Below, piece after piece: positions 48,141 through 58,367 of a stretch of DNA of 64,000 bases; position 1 is the stretch's first letter; each line of letters begins with the position of its first letter. Both the position numbers and the translations under genes were made by a program. The notes under the pieces are model-generated. The model was given only the letters and a program-made list of their open reading frames with translations. It was not told the DNA's origin and did not search any database. Origin of the DNA: Annona cherimola (taxonomy: Eukaryota > Streptophyta > Magnoliopsida > Magnoliales > Annonaceae); assembly GCA_030490835.1 (NCBI GenBank), contig CM059971.1, positions 39,232,012 through 39,296,011 on the forward strand, given 5' to 3'.

Positions 48141-50091
48141 TGTTGGGTCCCGAATAGATGGCAAAACCCAAGAGGGGAGGGGTGAATTGGGTTCTTAAAA
48201 ATTTCTTTGGTAACTTAAAAACTTAACCCCTTGTAGAATTAATCCCCTTGAATGAAGGAACAGAATGGAAAGCAAAGTAATAAAGAGAGCAGAAATAAAA
48301 GCAAGTAGACAAGGATTTTATAGTGGTTCGGGCAACCTCCCTACTCCACTCTTCCAAGCTCACACTCCTTGTGACCTGGGTTCCACTATTGTATTCCGCG
48401 AATACAACTAGAGCCTCTTGCTCTCTTCTAGATTCCAGCTCTAGGGGCATCAACAACTAGAGCCTCTTGCTCTCTTCTAGATTCCAGCTCTAGGGGGCAT
48501 CAACAACTAGAGCCTCTTGCTCTCTTCTAGATTCCAGCTCTAGGGGGCATCAACAACTAGAGCCTCTTGCTCTCTTCTAGATTCCAGCTCTAGGGGGCAT
48601 CAAACACTTAGCACAAGTAGGTGATGAGTCACACTCCAATCACACACTACTTTGCTACCACTTGATCTTAGCTACGCAAGCTAAATCAAGTTCAACACAA
48701 ACAAGTAAACAATAAAAGTAAACTACACTTTACAGGTGTGTAGAAACGATTTAGAGCAGGGAAGAACTTGTAGATGATGGCTTTGAAGTTTCTGAATGTA
48801 GCTCTTGCAACTTGAATCACAATTCTTCCTCCTTGATTGATTTGATCTCTTTGAAGCTCTTATGGATATGAGTTATGCTCACTTAATGATCCTCCTATTT
48901 TTCCTTCGTTCACAATGAGTTCTATTTATAATCTTGGAGGGAATCCGAACGTTAGAGGGTTGGTGGTGCGTATTTAATACGCCAACGTTCGAAAATAATC
49001 CGACCGTTGCGACCCAAGTCGCATGTGGAGTCGACTTCGGATGCGACTTCACCCAAGTCGCTGACGGAGTCGACTTCGGGTGCGACTTCGCAGACTCCGG
49101 TCTTCAGTTTTCAACGCTGAAAGTTTTTCCTCGATTGAAGTCGATCATGAAGTCGACTTGGCTTTGCGACTTCACCCAAGTCGCAGTCTGGAGTCGACTT
49201 GGCTTCGCGACTTCACTTTATGTAGCGACTTCAAGTTCCAGGTCGGGTCGACTTGGCTTCAGACTTGACCCAAGTCGCAGGTGGAGTCGACTTCGTGTGC
49301 GACTTCACCTCGTCAGTTGATTTTCTGAACTTGAATAATTTCGAGATGCTTTGTTACTTCATGCCTTTGCTTCTTTTGAATTTTTCATGTCTTGAATCAT
49401 TGAAGAGCTTTCTTGCTTTGGAGTTTGTTCTTGAAGACATGACTGTTTGAAGCATGCTTGATGTCTTTGCCTTTGATTTGTTCTAGATCTTGAATCCTTG
49501 AACTTTGATAGGCTTGTTTTGATCATGATCATGCTTGAAGCTCTTAAGCCTAGAGTGAAGAAATCCTTTGAATGATTTGGAACCTTTGGAAGCTTTGACT
49601 TTGATTCATCTTGAACTTTGCAACTTTGATCTTTGAAAGAAGCTTGAATCAGTATCTTTGAATCTCCAAAACCTCAAGTCGCATTTCGGGGTCGACTTTG
49701 TTCGCGACTTCACCCAAGTCGCAACTGGAGTCGACTTCACTTGCGACTTCGATATTCTGCTGCTCCGAAATTCAACGCTGGAAGAAATTGCACGACTGAA
49801 GTCGATAGCGTGGTCGACTTCGTCTGCGACTTGGCTACCCAAGTCGCATGTGGAGTCGACTTGACCTGCGACTTCACCTTCTCTTCTTCCGTTTTCAACT
49901 CTGGACAGTTCTGCATGTTTGAAGTCGATCTTGGAGTCGACTTGGGGATCGACTTGGCCTTCCAACTTGATTTTCTTCAAATGTATATTCCTTAAGACAT
50001 TTCACAAACTTGTTAGTAGCCAAGACTTTCTCAAATTGATTTGTTAATCATCAAAACATAGATTTAGCTAGTTTTCCTCATGTTTCCAACA
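48141..50091 (-). repeat. SIRE-1 3' LTR
   Basis: TGTTGGGTCC...TTTCCAACA. It contains four tandem units of about 50 bp (48,405-48,606; core TCTAGATTCCAGCTCTAGGG) downstream of the TATA in transcription direction, a TATA box at 48,921-48,930 and eleven GTCGAC motifs in two clusters (49,025-49,295 and 49,690-49,945) upstream of it. ORFs such as 48,934-49,320 and 49,606-49,980 occur identically in both LTRs and are repeat artefacts. Confidence 0.96.
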
Positions 50092-50105
50092 ATCTCCCCC
50101 TTTTT
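50092..50105 (-). other. SIRE-1 polypurine tract, with a second one near 50,375-50,390
   Basis: AAAAAGGGGGAGAT on the minus strand abuts the 3' LTR. A second AAAAAGGGGGAGAGAG tract lies about 280 bp upstream in element orientation, as in SIRE-2. Repeated tracts are known in SIRE-type elements. Confidence 0.88.
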
Positions 50106-50611
50106 GATGATTGACAAAACCGATTTGAGTGGATACCTTTCATTTAAATAAATATGCTCATATTGCATTTTAAAATCATGCTTATGCTCATGCAAACAGA
50201 ACATTCAAATATCATGTAAGCATATCCTACTCTCCTCCCCATTCTTACTCTTCTCTTCTTACATCTCTCTCCCCTTTAATCATCTCTTTCCCTTTTAATC
50301 ATCTCTCTCCCCTTTTTAAATCATTAAGACTTATACTCAATTTTTCAACTTAAATACTCTTCTTCTCCTGAAATCTCTCTCCCCCTTTTTGTCAATATAT
50401 CAAAAAGATTAGAGGGTAATCAAAGAGATAGGTGGGTTAGCTCCCCCTAAATGGGTGCTCCCCCTGAATGGGTGCTCCCCCTGAGTTTATGCTTATTCTA
50501 AGTTTAGATACTACTTGTTGGACATGATACCAATTGTTATTACTTATTAGATTTTATACTACTTGATTTACCAGCTGATACCACTTGTTGTAGCATTTGT
50601 TGTTTTGTTAC
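50106..50611. other. SIRE-1 3' non-coding region
   Basis: About 500 bp between the pol stop and the PPT, rich in CTCTCTCCCCTTT repeats on the plus strand. This is where SIRE-2 carries its third ORF; nothing resembling that ORF is left here. Confidence 0.8.
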
Positions 50612-53600
50612 TTAGGTGAGCTCAATCATTCCCATGTCATTTCTAATTTTATAGAATGCTTCTCTTGCTAGGGGTTTAGTAAAAATATCTGCAATTTGAT
50701 CCTCAGTTCTAACAAATTCCAAACATATGTCATGATTTTCTACATGTTCTCTAATGAAATGGTGTCTAAGATCTATATGTTTGGTCCTAGAATGCAATAC
50801 AGGATTCTTGGTTAGACAAATGGCACTTGTATTATCACATTTGATAGGTATATTTTTAAAATCCATGCCATAGTCCCTAAGTTGCTGTTTCATCCAAAGT
50901 AATTGGGCACAACAGCTCCCGGCGGCAATGTATTCGGCTTCCGCCGTAGATAGAGCAACACTAGTTTGTTTTCTTGAAAACCATGAAACCAACATGCTTC
51001 CAAGAAACTGACATGTTCCACTAGTGCTTTTTCTATCTACTTTGTAACCAGTAAAATCCGCATCCGAGTAGCCGATTAGATCAAAATTAGAGCCCTTTGG
51101 ATACCATAGTCCTAAATTGGTAGTGTCTACTAGATATCTAAAGATTCTTTTCACAGCTACCAAGTGTGATTCTTTTGGGCATGATTGAAATCTAGAGCAC
51201 ATACACACACTAAACAAAATATCTGGCCTAGAAGCAGTTAAATACAATAAGGAACCTATCATGCTTCTATACACTTTCATATCAACTAATTTTCCCTTTT
51301 CATCTTTGTCCATTTTGATTGTGGAGCTCATGGGCGTGTTTGCTCCTTTGCTGTTCTCCATGCCAAACTTCTTGAGCATCTCCTTGATGTATTTGGACTG
51401 GTTTATGAAGATTCCTTCATTTAGTTGCTTGATTTGCAGTCCAAGGAAGAAGTTTAGCTCTCCCATCATGCTCATCTCAAACTCTTTCTGCATAAGCTCA
51501 GAAAATTCTTGGCAAAGAGTTTCATTAGTAGCACCAAAAATAATATCATCTATATAAATCTGAATGATCAATATATCCTTTCCATTGTACTTGATAAACA
51601 AAATGGTGTCTACCTTTCCTTTTTGAAAATCATGATCAATCAAAAATTTGCTTAGTCTATCATACCAAGCTCTTGGGGCTTGTTTCAATCCATATAATGC
51701 TTTGGTCAATTTGTACACAAATTTAGATTGATCTTTCTCCTCAAATCCAGGTGGTTGCTCAACATACACTTCTTCACTTATATAACCATTCAAAAATGCA
51801 CTTTTGACATCCATTTGAAACAATTTAAAGTTCATGTGAGATGCAAAAGCTAGTAATATGCGAATTGCTTCCAATCTAGCAACCGGTGCATAGGATTCCT
51901 CAAAATCTATTCCTTCTTCTTGTGAGTATCCTTTTGCCACAAGTCTAGCTTTGTTTCTTACAACAAGTCCACTTTCATCTAATTTGTTCCTAAAGACCCA
52001 CTTGGTGCCAATAACACTACAATCATTTGGTCTAGGAACAAGGTGCCAAACTTGATTTCTTTCAAATTGATTTAGCTCTTCTTGCATTGCTATGATCCAG
52101 TTTTCATCATCAAGAGCTTGTTCAACATTAGAAGGTTCAATTTTTGAAACAAAAGCATATTGTCCACAAACATTTTGCTTTGACCTTCTAGTTTTCACAC
52201 CTTCATACACATTTCCTATAACTTGTTCAATTGGATGTGCATGTTTGAATTTCAAATCAGTTGGAGGTTTGTAGGAATTGTTACCTTCACTTACCCTTTC
52301 CTCTATGGATTCTTCTTGCTTTTCCACATGCAGTTTTTCAAGATCATTTGCTATATCATCTGCATCACTTAAATCATCCTTTCTTTTGAAGCAAGGGTTA
52401 GTCTCATCAAAAACAACATGTATGGATTCTTCTACAACTTGGTTTCGTTTATTGAAAACTCTATATGCTTTGCTATTTGATGAGTAACCAAGGAATATAG
52501 CTTCATCACTTTTGGCATCTAATTTTTCCAAGTTGGTTTTTCCATTGTTCAAAACATAGCATGTGCATCCAAAAGTATGAAAATAAGATATGTTTGGTTT
52601 CCTTCCTTTCCATAGCTCATATGGGGTCTTTTTCAAGATAGCTCTAATGGTAACTCGATTTAACACATGACAAGCTGTATTTACAGCTTCACCCCAAAAT
52701 TTCTTGGATAATTTGCTTTCATTTAGCATTGTTCTAGCCATCTCTTGTATTGTTCTGTTTTTCCTTTCAACAACTCCATTTTGTTGTGGAGTCCTTGGTG
52801 CAGAAAATGTGTGATGAATTCCTTTTTCATTACATAATTCTATGAATCGTTTGTTCTCAAATTCACCACCATGATCACTCCTTATAGTCATAATAGTACT
52901 TTGTTTTTCATTTTCCACCAAGTTTACAAACGTTGAAAACATAGAGAAGGCTTCATCTTTGCTAGCTAAAAGAATTATCCATGTGAATCTTGAAAAGTCA
53001 TCAACAATTACAAATACATATTTCTTTCCACCAATGGTTAAAATGTCGGATGACCCATATAGATCCATGTGTAGCAATTCAAGCGGCCTAGTGGTGGAAA
53101 TCTCCTTTTTGGTGGAGAAAGGCATCTTTGGTTGTTTAGATAATTGACATGCCTTACATATTTTGTCTTTGTCATATTTCAACTTAGGCAAGCCTTCTAC
53201 CAAACTCTTTTTCCATAGGGTTTTTATATTTCTCATGTTTATGTGTCCAAGCCTTTTATGCCAAACCCATGGATCATTATCAATGGCCATTAGACATTGA
53301 CCATCTAGTTCATCAAGTGAAACCAAATATACATTTCCATGTCTTTTTCCACTAAACATGATATGTTCACCATCAAATACATTGCATATAGATGATTCAA
53401 ACACAACCTTATATCCTTTATCACATAATTGGCTAATACTCATTAAGTTATGCTTGAGTCCTTCAACAAACAAAACATCCTCCATGCATGCATTTGAGCT
53501 ACTGTAAATATTTCCTTTACCTTTGATTTTACCTTTCTCATTATTTCCAAAGGCAACCGTTCCATCATTGCAAGGCTTAAGTTTATGGAATAAACTCCTT

Positions 53601-53686
53601 TCTCCGGTCATGTGCCTTGAACAACCACTATCCATGAACCATACATTGTTTGCCTTTGCCTTTAAACAAATCTGAAAAATAATCAA
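50612..53686 (-). CDS. pol: SIRE-1 pol: protease, integrase, reverse transcriptase, RNase H
   Basis: A 1,024-codon ORF. Aspartic protease motif DSG at residues 19-21; pre-integrase zinc finger H143/H148/C177/C180; integrase catalytic residues D208, D271 and E307 with exactly 35 residues between the last two; integrase C-terminal half to about 470; RT from about 545 with [11 protein letters not shown] (624-634) and YIDD at 711-714; RNase H from about 870 (SDADF, D875; [15 protein letters not shown]951); ending IFTKPLA. All catalytic residues are present. The frame differs by one base from gag, whose stop lies just upstream at 53,694. The listed Met (MIIFQICL…) may not be a true start, since pol is normally made as a fusion after gag. 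It converts element RNA to DNA in cytoplasmic particles and integrates it in the nucleus. Confidence 0.96.
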   Translation of the reverse strand: MIIFQICLKAKANNVWFMDSGCSRHMTGERSLFHKLKPCNDGTVAFGNNEKGKIKGKGNIYSSSNACMEDVLFVEGLKHNLMSISQLCDKGYKVVFESSICNVFDGEHIMFSGKRHGNVYLVSLDELDGQCLMAIDNDPWVWHKRLGHINMRNIKTLWKKSLVEGLPKLKYDKDKICKACQLSKQPKMPFSTKKEISTTRPLELLHMDLYGSSDILTIGGKKYVFVIVDDFSRFTWIILLASKDEAFSMFSTFVNLVENEKQSTIMTIRSDHGGEFENKRFIELCNEKGIHHTFSAPRTPQQNGVVERKNRTIQEMARTMLNESKLSKKFWGEAVNTACHVLNRVTIRAILKKTPYELWKGRKPNISYFHTFGCTCYVLNNGKTNLEKLDAKSDEAIFLGYSSNSKAYRVFNKRNQVVEESIHVVFDETNPCFKRKDDLSDADDIANDLEKLHVEKQEESIEERVSEGNNSYKPPTDLKFKHAHPIEQVIGNVYEGVKTRRSKQNVCGQYAFVSKIEPSNVEQALDDENWIIAMQEELNQFERNQVWHLVPRPNDCSVIGTKWVFRNKLDESGLVVRNKARLVAKGYSQEEGIDFEESYAPVARLEAIRILLAFASHMNFKLFQMDVKSAFLNGYISEEVYVEQPPGFEEKDQSKFVYKLTKALYGLKQAPRAWYDRLSKFLIDHDFQKGKVDTILFIKYNGKDILIIQIYIDDIIFGATNETLCQEFSELMQKEFEMSMMGELNFFLGLQIKQLNEGIFINQSKYIKEMLKKFGMENSKGANTPMSSTIKMDKDEKGKLVDMKVYRSMIGSLLYLTASRPDILFSVCMCSRFQSCPKESHLVAVKRIFRYLVDTTNLGLWYPKGSNFDLIGYSDADFTGYKVDRKSTSGTCQFLGSMLVSWFSRKQTSVALSTAEAEYIAAGSCCAQLLWMKQQLRDYGMDFKNIPIKCDNTSAICLTKNPVLHSRTKHIDLRHHFIREHVENHDICLEFVRTEDQIADIFTKPLAREAFYKIRNDMGMIELT

Positions 53687-53693
53687 ATAATTC

Positions 53694-55541
53694 TTATCTC
53701 TTTGGTACCCATTTTATGGGTCCATTTGGGTTAGTAATATTATTCAACCTTTGTTGCTCTATTTTAGAAAGCCCAAATCTTGTGTTTCTTGGAACCCAAA
53801 CTAATTTAGCACGATGGTCATACAATTTCTTAAAATTACATTTGTAGGCTTTATGACCCATTTTGTTGCAAAAGTTGCAAGCCATTGGTAATCTAGGAGT
53901 AGGCCTCCAAGTATATTTTGGTTCAAATGTTGGTCTTTTAGTCCACATAACATTTCTCCTTTGTGGCTTGTATATAGGTGCAATTTTGGTTTGATATTTC
54001 CCAAGTGTAGGCACATTTGATTTGCCACTTTCTCCTTGCTCAAATGTATTGTAACCAAGACCTCTTTTGTTTGTTTGAGCAGTCATGTTTAGAAACATCT
54101 TTACACTTTCTCCTGGATTAGAGAACTTTGCTAATGATTCATTTAAGGATTTGTTCTCCTTTTTCAGCTTCTCTACTTCTTTCAACAATGATTCATTTTC
54201 TTCTTTCAGTTTTGTTGATTTTTCAGCCAGTTTTCCATTTTCAATAATAGCAAAGTTGCATTGTTGTTTCTTTGAGGACAACTTGTTTCCTAGCTTTTTG
54301 ATTTCCTCATATAATGAATCATAGGCAGTTTGTAGTTCTTCTAATTCAGCACACTTGAGGCAATCATGAAAAGAAGAATAACTTGATTGAGAATGATAAG
54401 GTTTGGAAGTTACCTCTTCACTTTCAGTGTACTTTGTTGAGGTGGATTGATCTTCCAGAACTTCCGTTGTGTTCAAGCATAGCAGATTCTCCTCTTGTTC
54501 AATTTGTGCTATGAAGCATATTCTAGCGCAATTTGCTGCCTCGTTTTCATCGGTTGAAGAGCTGCATGTTGATGATGTCTCCTCATTGACGTACATGCCT
54601 CTTCCCTTTGGCCTTTGATATTTTCTGCCTTCATGATTCTCCTTTGGCCTTTCTTCCGGTGTAGGACATTGAGTTTGCATATGTCCTACGCCCCCGCATC
54701 TATAGCATTTGATTGGTTCTTTCTTTTTCTCTTTGGAATTTCTGTCTTTGAAATTTCTGAAATTTTCGCCTTTTCTCACAAATTTTCTGAATCGTTTTGT
54801 GAGAAGGGCCATCTCGTCATCGTTTTGAGAGGATGAGGTGTCAACCGTGTCTTGTGTAGCTTTCAAGGCAATTGCTCTTTTGCCTTTGTGTTGATCCTCA
54901 TTCCTTTTCTTAATTAGCTCATGTGACATGAGTGAGCTAATAAGATTTTCAAGCTTCAATGTGTTGAGGTCTTTGGCTTCTTCAATTGCCGTTATCTTTG
55001 GAGTCCATGAATCCGGTAGAGCTCTCAATATCTTCATAACCTGCTCGGATTCAGAAATAGCTTTTCCAAGACCCTTTAGAGCATTAGTAATTTTAGAAAA
55101 TCTTGCAAACATTTCAGAAATATTTTCAGTATCTAGCATTCTGAAATTTTCAAACTCTCCAATCAAAATGTTTCTCCTAGTCCCTTGGACTTGGGAGGTT
55201 CCTTCATAAATAGATGTTAGAGTATCCCATATCTCTTTTGCAGTCAAACAAGAAGATACTCTATCATACTCCGAAGCCGTAAGAGCACAAAATAAAGAAT
55301 TCATTGCCTTGGCATTGCTCTTGACGGTTCTAACTTCCTCTTCGGTCCATTTGGAAGCTTTGTCATCGGTAGGCAAAATCACACCATCTTGGATAGCAAT
55401 CCAAGAATCCATATCGGTAGCCATGATGAGTTGCTTCATACGAAGCTTCCAATAGCCAAAGTTGTTCCCATCAAACAAGGGTGGCCTTGTGAATGATTGG
55501 CCTTCAGCAAAAGCGGGAACGGAAGTGGATTGGGATGCCAT
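53694..55541 (-). CDS. gag: SIRE-1 gag nucleocapsid protein with two CCHC knuckles
   Basis: A 615-codon ORF starting 35 nt after the primer site. Residues 20-220 are the copia gag region ([50 protein letters not shown]). A first zinc knuckle with C279, C282, H287 and C292 follows. Residues 395-470 are a long coiled coil ([20 protein letters not shown]). A second knuckle has C555, C558, H563 and C568 near the C-terminus. Gag packages element RNA into virus-like particles. It is longer than simple copia gags because of the coiled coil and second knuckle. The TAA at 53,694-53,696 follows GPIKWVPKR; pol continues in another frame a few bases on. Confidence 0.95.
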   Translation of the reverse strand: MASQSTSVPAFAEGQSFTRPPLFDGNNFGYWKLRMKQLIMATDMDSWIAIQDGVILPTDDKASKWTEEEVRTVKSNAKAMNSLFCALTASEYDRVSSCLTAKEIWDTLTSIYEGTSQVQGTRRNILIGEFENFRMLDTENISEMFARFSKITNALKGLGKAISESEQVMKILRALPDSWTPKITAIEEAKDLNTLKLENLISSLMSHELIKKRNEDQHKGKRAIALKATQDTVDTSSSQNDDEMALLTKRFRKFVRKGENFRNFKDRNSKEKKKEPIKCYRCGGVGHMQTQCPTPEERPKENHEGRKYQRPKGRGMYVNEETSSTCSSSTDENEAANCARICFIAQIEQEENLLCLNTTEVLEDQSTSTKYTESEEVTSKPYHSQSSYSSFHDCLKCAELEELQTAYDSLYEEIKKLGNKLSSKKQQCNFAIIENGKLAEKSTKLKEENESLLKEVEKLKKENKSLNESLAKFSNPGESVKMFLNMTAQTNKRGLGYNTFEQGESGKSNVPTLGKYQTKIAPIYKPQRRNVMWTKRPTFEPKYTWRPTPRLPMACNFCNKMGHKAYKCNFKKLYDHRAKLVWVPRNTRFGLSKIEQQRLNNITNPNGPIKWVPKR

Positions 55542-55575
55542 AAGGTTGGATCTCTTTGGTTTAATTCAAAGACCT

Positions 55576-55587
55576 GCTCTGATACCA
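55576..55587 (-). other. SIRE-1 primer binding site (tRNA-iMet)
   Basis: TGGTATCAGAGC on the minus strand, two bases after the 5' LTR; full 12-base match to the usual plant copia initiator-tRNA site. Confidence 0.95.
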
Positions 55588-56369
55588 CTTGTTGGGTCCC
55601 GAATAGATGGCAAAACCCAAGAGGGGAGGGGTGAATTGGGTTCTTAAAAATTTCTTTGGTAACTTAAAAACTTAACCCCTTGTAGAATTAATCCCCTTGA
55701 ATGAAGGAACAGAATGGAAAGCAAAGTAATAAAGAGAGCAGAAATAAAAGCAAGTAGACAAGGATTTTATAGTGGTTCGGGCAACCTCCCTACTCCACTC
55801 TTCCAAGCTCACACTCCTTGTGACCTGGGTTCCACTATTGTATTCCGCGAATACAACTAGAGCCTCTTGCTCTCTTCTAGATTCCAGCTCTAGGGGCATC
55901 AACAACTAGAGCCTCTTGCTCTCTTCTAGATTCCAGCTCTAGGGGGCATCAACAACTAGAGCCTCTTGCTCTCTTCTAGATTCCAGCTCTAGGGGGCATC
56001 AACAACTAGAGCCTCTTGCTCTCTTCTAGATTCCAGCTCTAGGGGGCATCAAACACTTAGCACAAGTAGGTGATGAGTCACACTCCAATCACACACTACT
56101 TTGCTACCACTTGATCTTAGCTACGCAAGCTAAATCAAGTTCAACACAAACAAGTAAACAATAAAAGTAAACTACACTTTACAGGTGTGTAGAAACGATT
56201 TAGAGCAGGGAAGAACTTGTAGATGATGGCTTTGAAGTTTCTGAATGTAGCTCTTGCAACTTGAATCACAATTCTTCCTCCTTGATTGATTTGATCTCTT
56301 TGAAGCTCTTATGGATATGAGTTATGCTCACTTAATGATCCTCCTATTTTTCCTTCGTTCACAATGAGT

Positions 56370-56379
56370 TCTATTTATA
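56370..56379 (-). promoter_or_regulatory. SIRE-1 5' LTR TATA box
   Basis: TATAAATAGA on the minus strand, at the same offset as 48,921-48,930 in the 3' LTR. The nearest GTCGAC dyad begins about 100 bp upstream. Confidence 0.7.
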
Positions 56380-56474
56380 ATCTTGGAGGGAATCCGAACG
56401 TTAGAGGGTTGGTGGTGCGTATTTAATACGCCAACGTTCGAAAATAATCCGACCGTTGCGACCCAAGTCGCATG

Positions 56475-56745
56475 TGGAGTCGACTTCGGATGCGACTTCA
56501 CCCAAGTCGCTGACGGAGTCGACTTCGGGTGCGACTTCGCAGACTCCGGTCTTCAGTTTTCAACGCTGAAAGTTTTTCCTCGATTGAAGTCGATCATGAA
56601 GTCGACTTGGCTTTGCGACTTCACCCAAGTCGCAGTCTGGAGTCGACTTGGCTTCGCGACTTCACTTTATGTAGCGACTTCAAGTTCCAGGTCGGGTCGA
56701 CTTGGCTTCAGACTTGACCCAAGTCGCAGGTGGAGTCGACTTCGT
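56475..56745. promoter_or_regulatory. GTCGAC dyad array in SIRE-1 U3 (proximal cluster)
   Basis: Six GTCGAC hexamers, several flanked by AAGTCGCA on one side and TGCGACTT on the other, so that each block is an extended inverted repeat centred on GTCGAC. A distal cluster of five lies at 57,140-57,395. The same arrangement occurs in SIRE-2 LTRs. The location directly upstream of the TATA box suggests enhancer or protein-binding function; the binding factor is unknown. Confidence 0.55.
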
Positions 56746-58367
56746 GTGCGACTTCACCTCGTCAGTTGATTTTCTGAACTTGAATAATTTCGAGATGCTT
56801 TGTTACTTCATGCCTTTGCTTCTTTTGAATTTTTCATGTCTTGAATCATTGAAGAGCTTTCTTGCTTTGGAGTTTGTTCTTGAAGACATGACTGTTTGAA
56901 GCATGCTTGATGTCTTTGCCTTTGATTTGTTCTAGATCTTGAATCCTTGAACTTTGATAGGCTTGTTTTGATCATGATCATGCTTGAAGCTCTTAAGCCT
57001 AGAGTGAAGAAATCCTTTGAATGATTTGGAACCTTTGGAAGCTTTGACTTTGATTCATCTTGAACTTTGCAACTTTGATCTTTGAAAGAAGCTTGAATCA
57101 GTATCTTTGAATCTCCAAAACCTCAAGTCGCATTTCGGGGTCGACTTTGTTCGCGACTTCACCCAAGTCGCAACTGGAGTCGACTTCACTTGCGACTTCG
57201 ATATTCTGCTGCTCCGAAATTCAACGCTGGAAGAAATTGCACGACTGAAGTCGATAGCGTGGTCGACTTCGTCTGCGACTTGGCTACCCAAGTCGCATGT
57301 GGAGTCGACTTGACCTGCGACTTCACCTTCCCTTCTTCCGTTTTCAACTCTGGACAGTTCTGCATGTTTGAAGTCGATCTTGGAGTCGACTTGGGGATCG
57401 ACTTGGCCTTCCAACTTGATTTTCTTCAAATGTATATTCCTTAAGACATTTCACAAACTTGTTAGTAGCCAAGACTTTCTCAAATTGATTTGTTAATCAT
57501 CAAAACATAGATTTAGCTAGTTTTCCTCATGTTTCCAACAGCTATTTCCAAAGGATTTCATGCTTTATGCCGATGGTTTTAAGAATTTGCCTACAAGCAA
57601 GCAAGTTCTTTGTGATATTGTTTTCAAAAAGATTTCGTAAGAAAATGGGAGTTTTGCCCTTTTTCACAAAATGATAATTGCAAACAAGTTCTAAGTTCAT
57701 CTCTACAGGATTTTGTGAAAAATAATTATGTTTATGAAAGAAAATGAAAAAGGGATTTGATTTATAGAAAAAATGAGTTTTTTCTATGCCATGATACTAA
57801 TACATAAACGATGACACTGAAACATAAATGATGATTTGGGCATAGTCCACATGTTTGAAATGGTGTTAGAAAAGTTTTGATTTCCTTAAAGAGGAAAATA
57901 TTTCATAAATGCTTCGAAAATGTTTACATTGATGTTTCTAAAGGGGCTTAAAGATGGCCAACTCGATAAGTTGATTTCATAAAAATGTTTGATTTTGGGT
58001 TGCTAAAGTAGCATACGAAAGGCTATGCAAGCCCTTCTTTATACAAAAATGACAAGAGTGGTATGTGGAACAAGGATAAGATCCTAGGGCGGAAAAAGGG
58101 GAAGGTTGCAATTGCATAACCTTTGTGGGCAAAAAGTCCCGAAATGAAAACTAAGAAAATGCTAGGGAAATACGTAGTTTATTCTTGAAAACTTAAAAAC
58201 TTTGAAATTTCTTTATCATGATAATTTCAATGTTTATTTCAAGAACAATTTTGTTTGAAAAGATTGTTTTCTCAAATATCTCAAATCCTTATCAAAATGT
58301 TTTACTTAAAATCTTTCTAAAAGAATTTAAGGGAGGTCATCCTAAAATTAGATTTCAAATGATAACT

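Larger units (their letters stand above)
48141..57540 (-). mobile_element. SIRE-1: young, intact SIRE-like Ty1/copia retrotransposon (9,400 bp)
   Basis: The two LTRs are 1,951 bp each with one difference seen (T at 49,882, C at 57,331, the same LTR offset). The TSD GCTAT is perfect (48,136-48,140 and 57,541-57,545). Minus-strand order: 5' LTR (55,590-57,540), tRNA-iMet primer site, gag, pol, about 0.5 kb non-coding, PPT, 3' LTR. Both long ORFs are open. Near-identical LTRs indicate a very recent insertion. All parts needed for transposition seem present, provided gag and pol can be co-expressed although they lie in different frames. It lacks the third ORF found in SIRE-2. Confidence 0.96.
55590..57540 (-). 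repeat. SIRE-1 5' LTR
   Basis: 1,951 bp, same length and almost identical to 48,141-50,091. The tandem 50-bp units lie at 55,854-56,055 and the GTCGAC clusters at 56,475-56,745 and 57,140-57,395. Transcription is expected to start shortly after the TATA box, towards lower coordinates. Confidence 0.96.

Noticed and set aside
48934..49320. ORFs that recur identically at 48,223-49,980 and 55,672-57,444
   Set aside because: They lie in the two LTRs of SIRE-1 and are produced by the GTCGAC and 50-bp tandem repeats; they have no start context or domain.
55571..55590. Possible tRNA gene from the GCTCTGATACCA match
   Set aside because: It is the 12-base primer binding site next to the LTR; no cloverleaf surrounds it.
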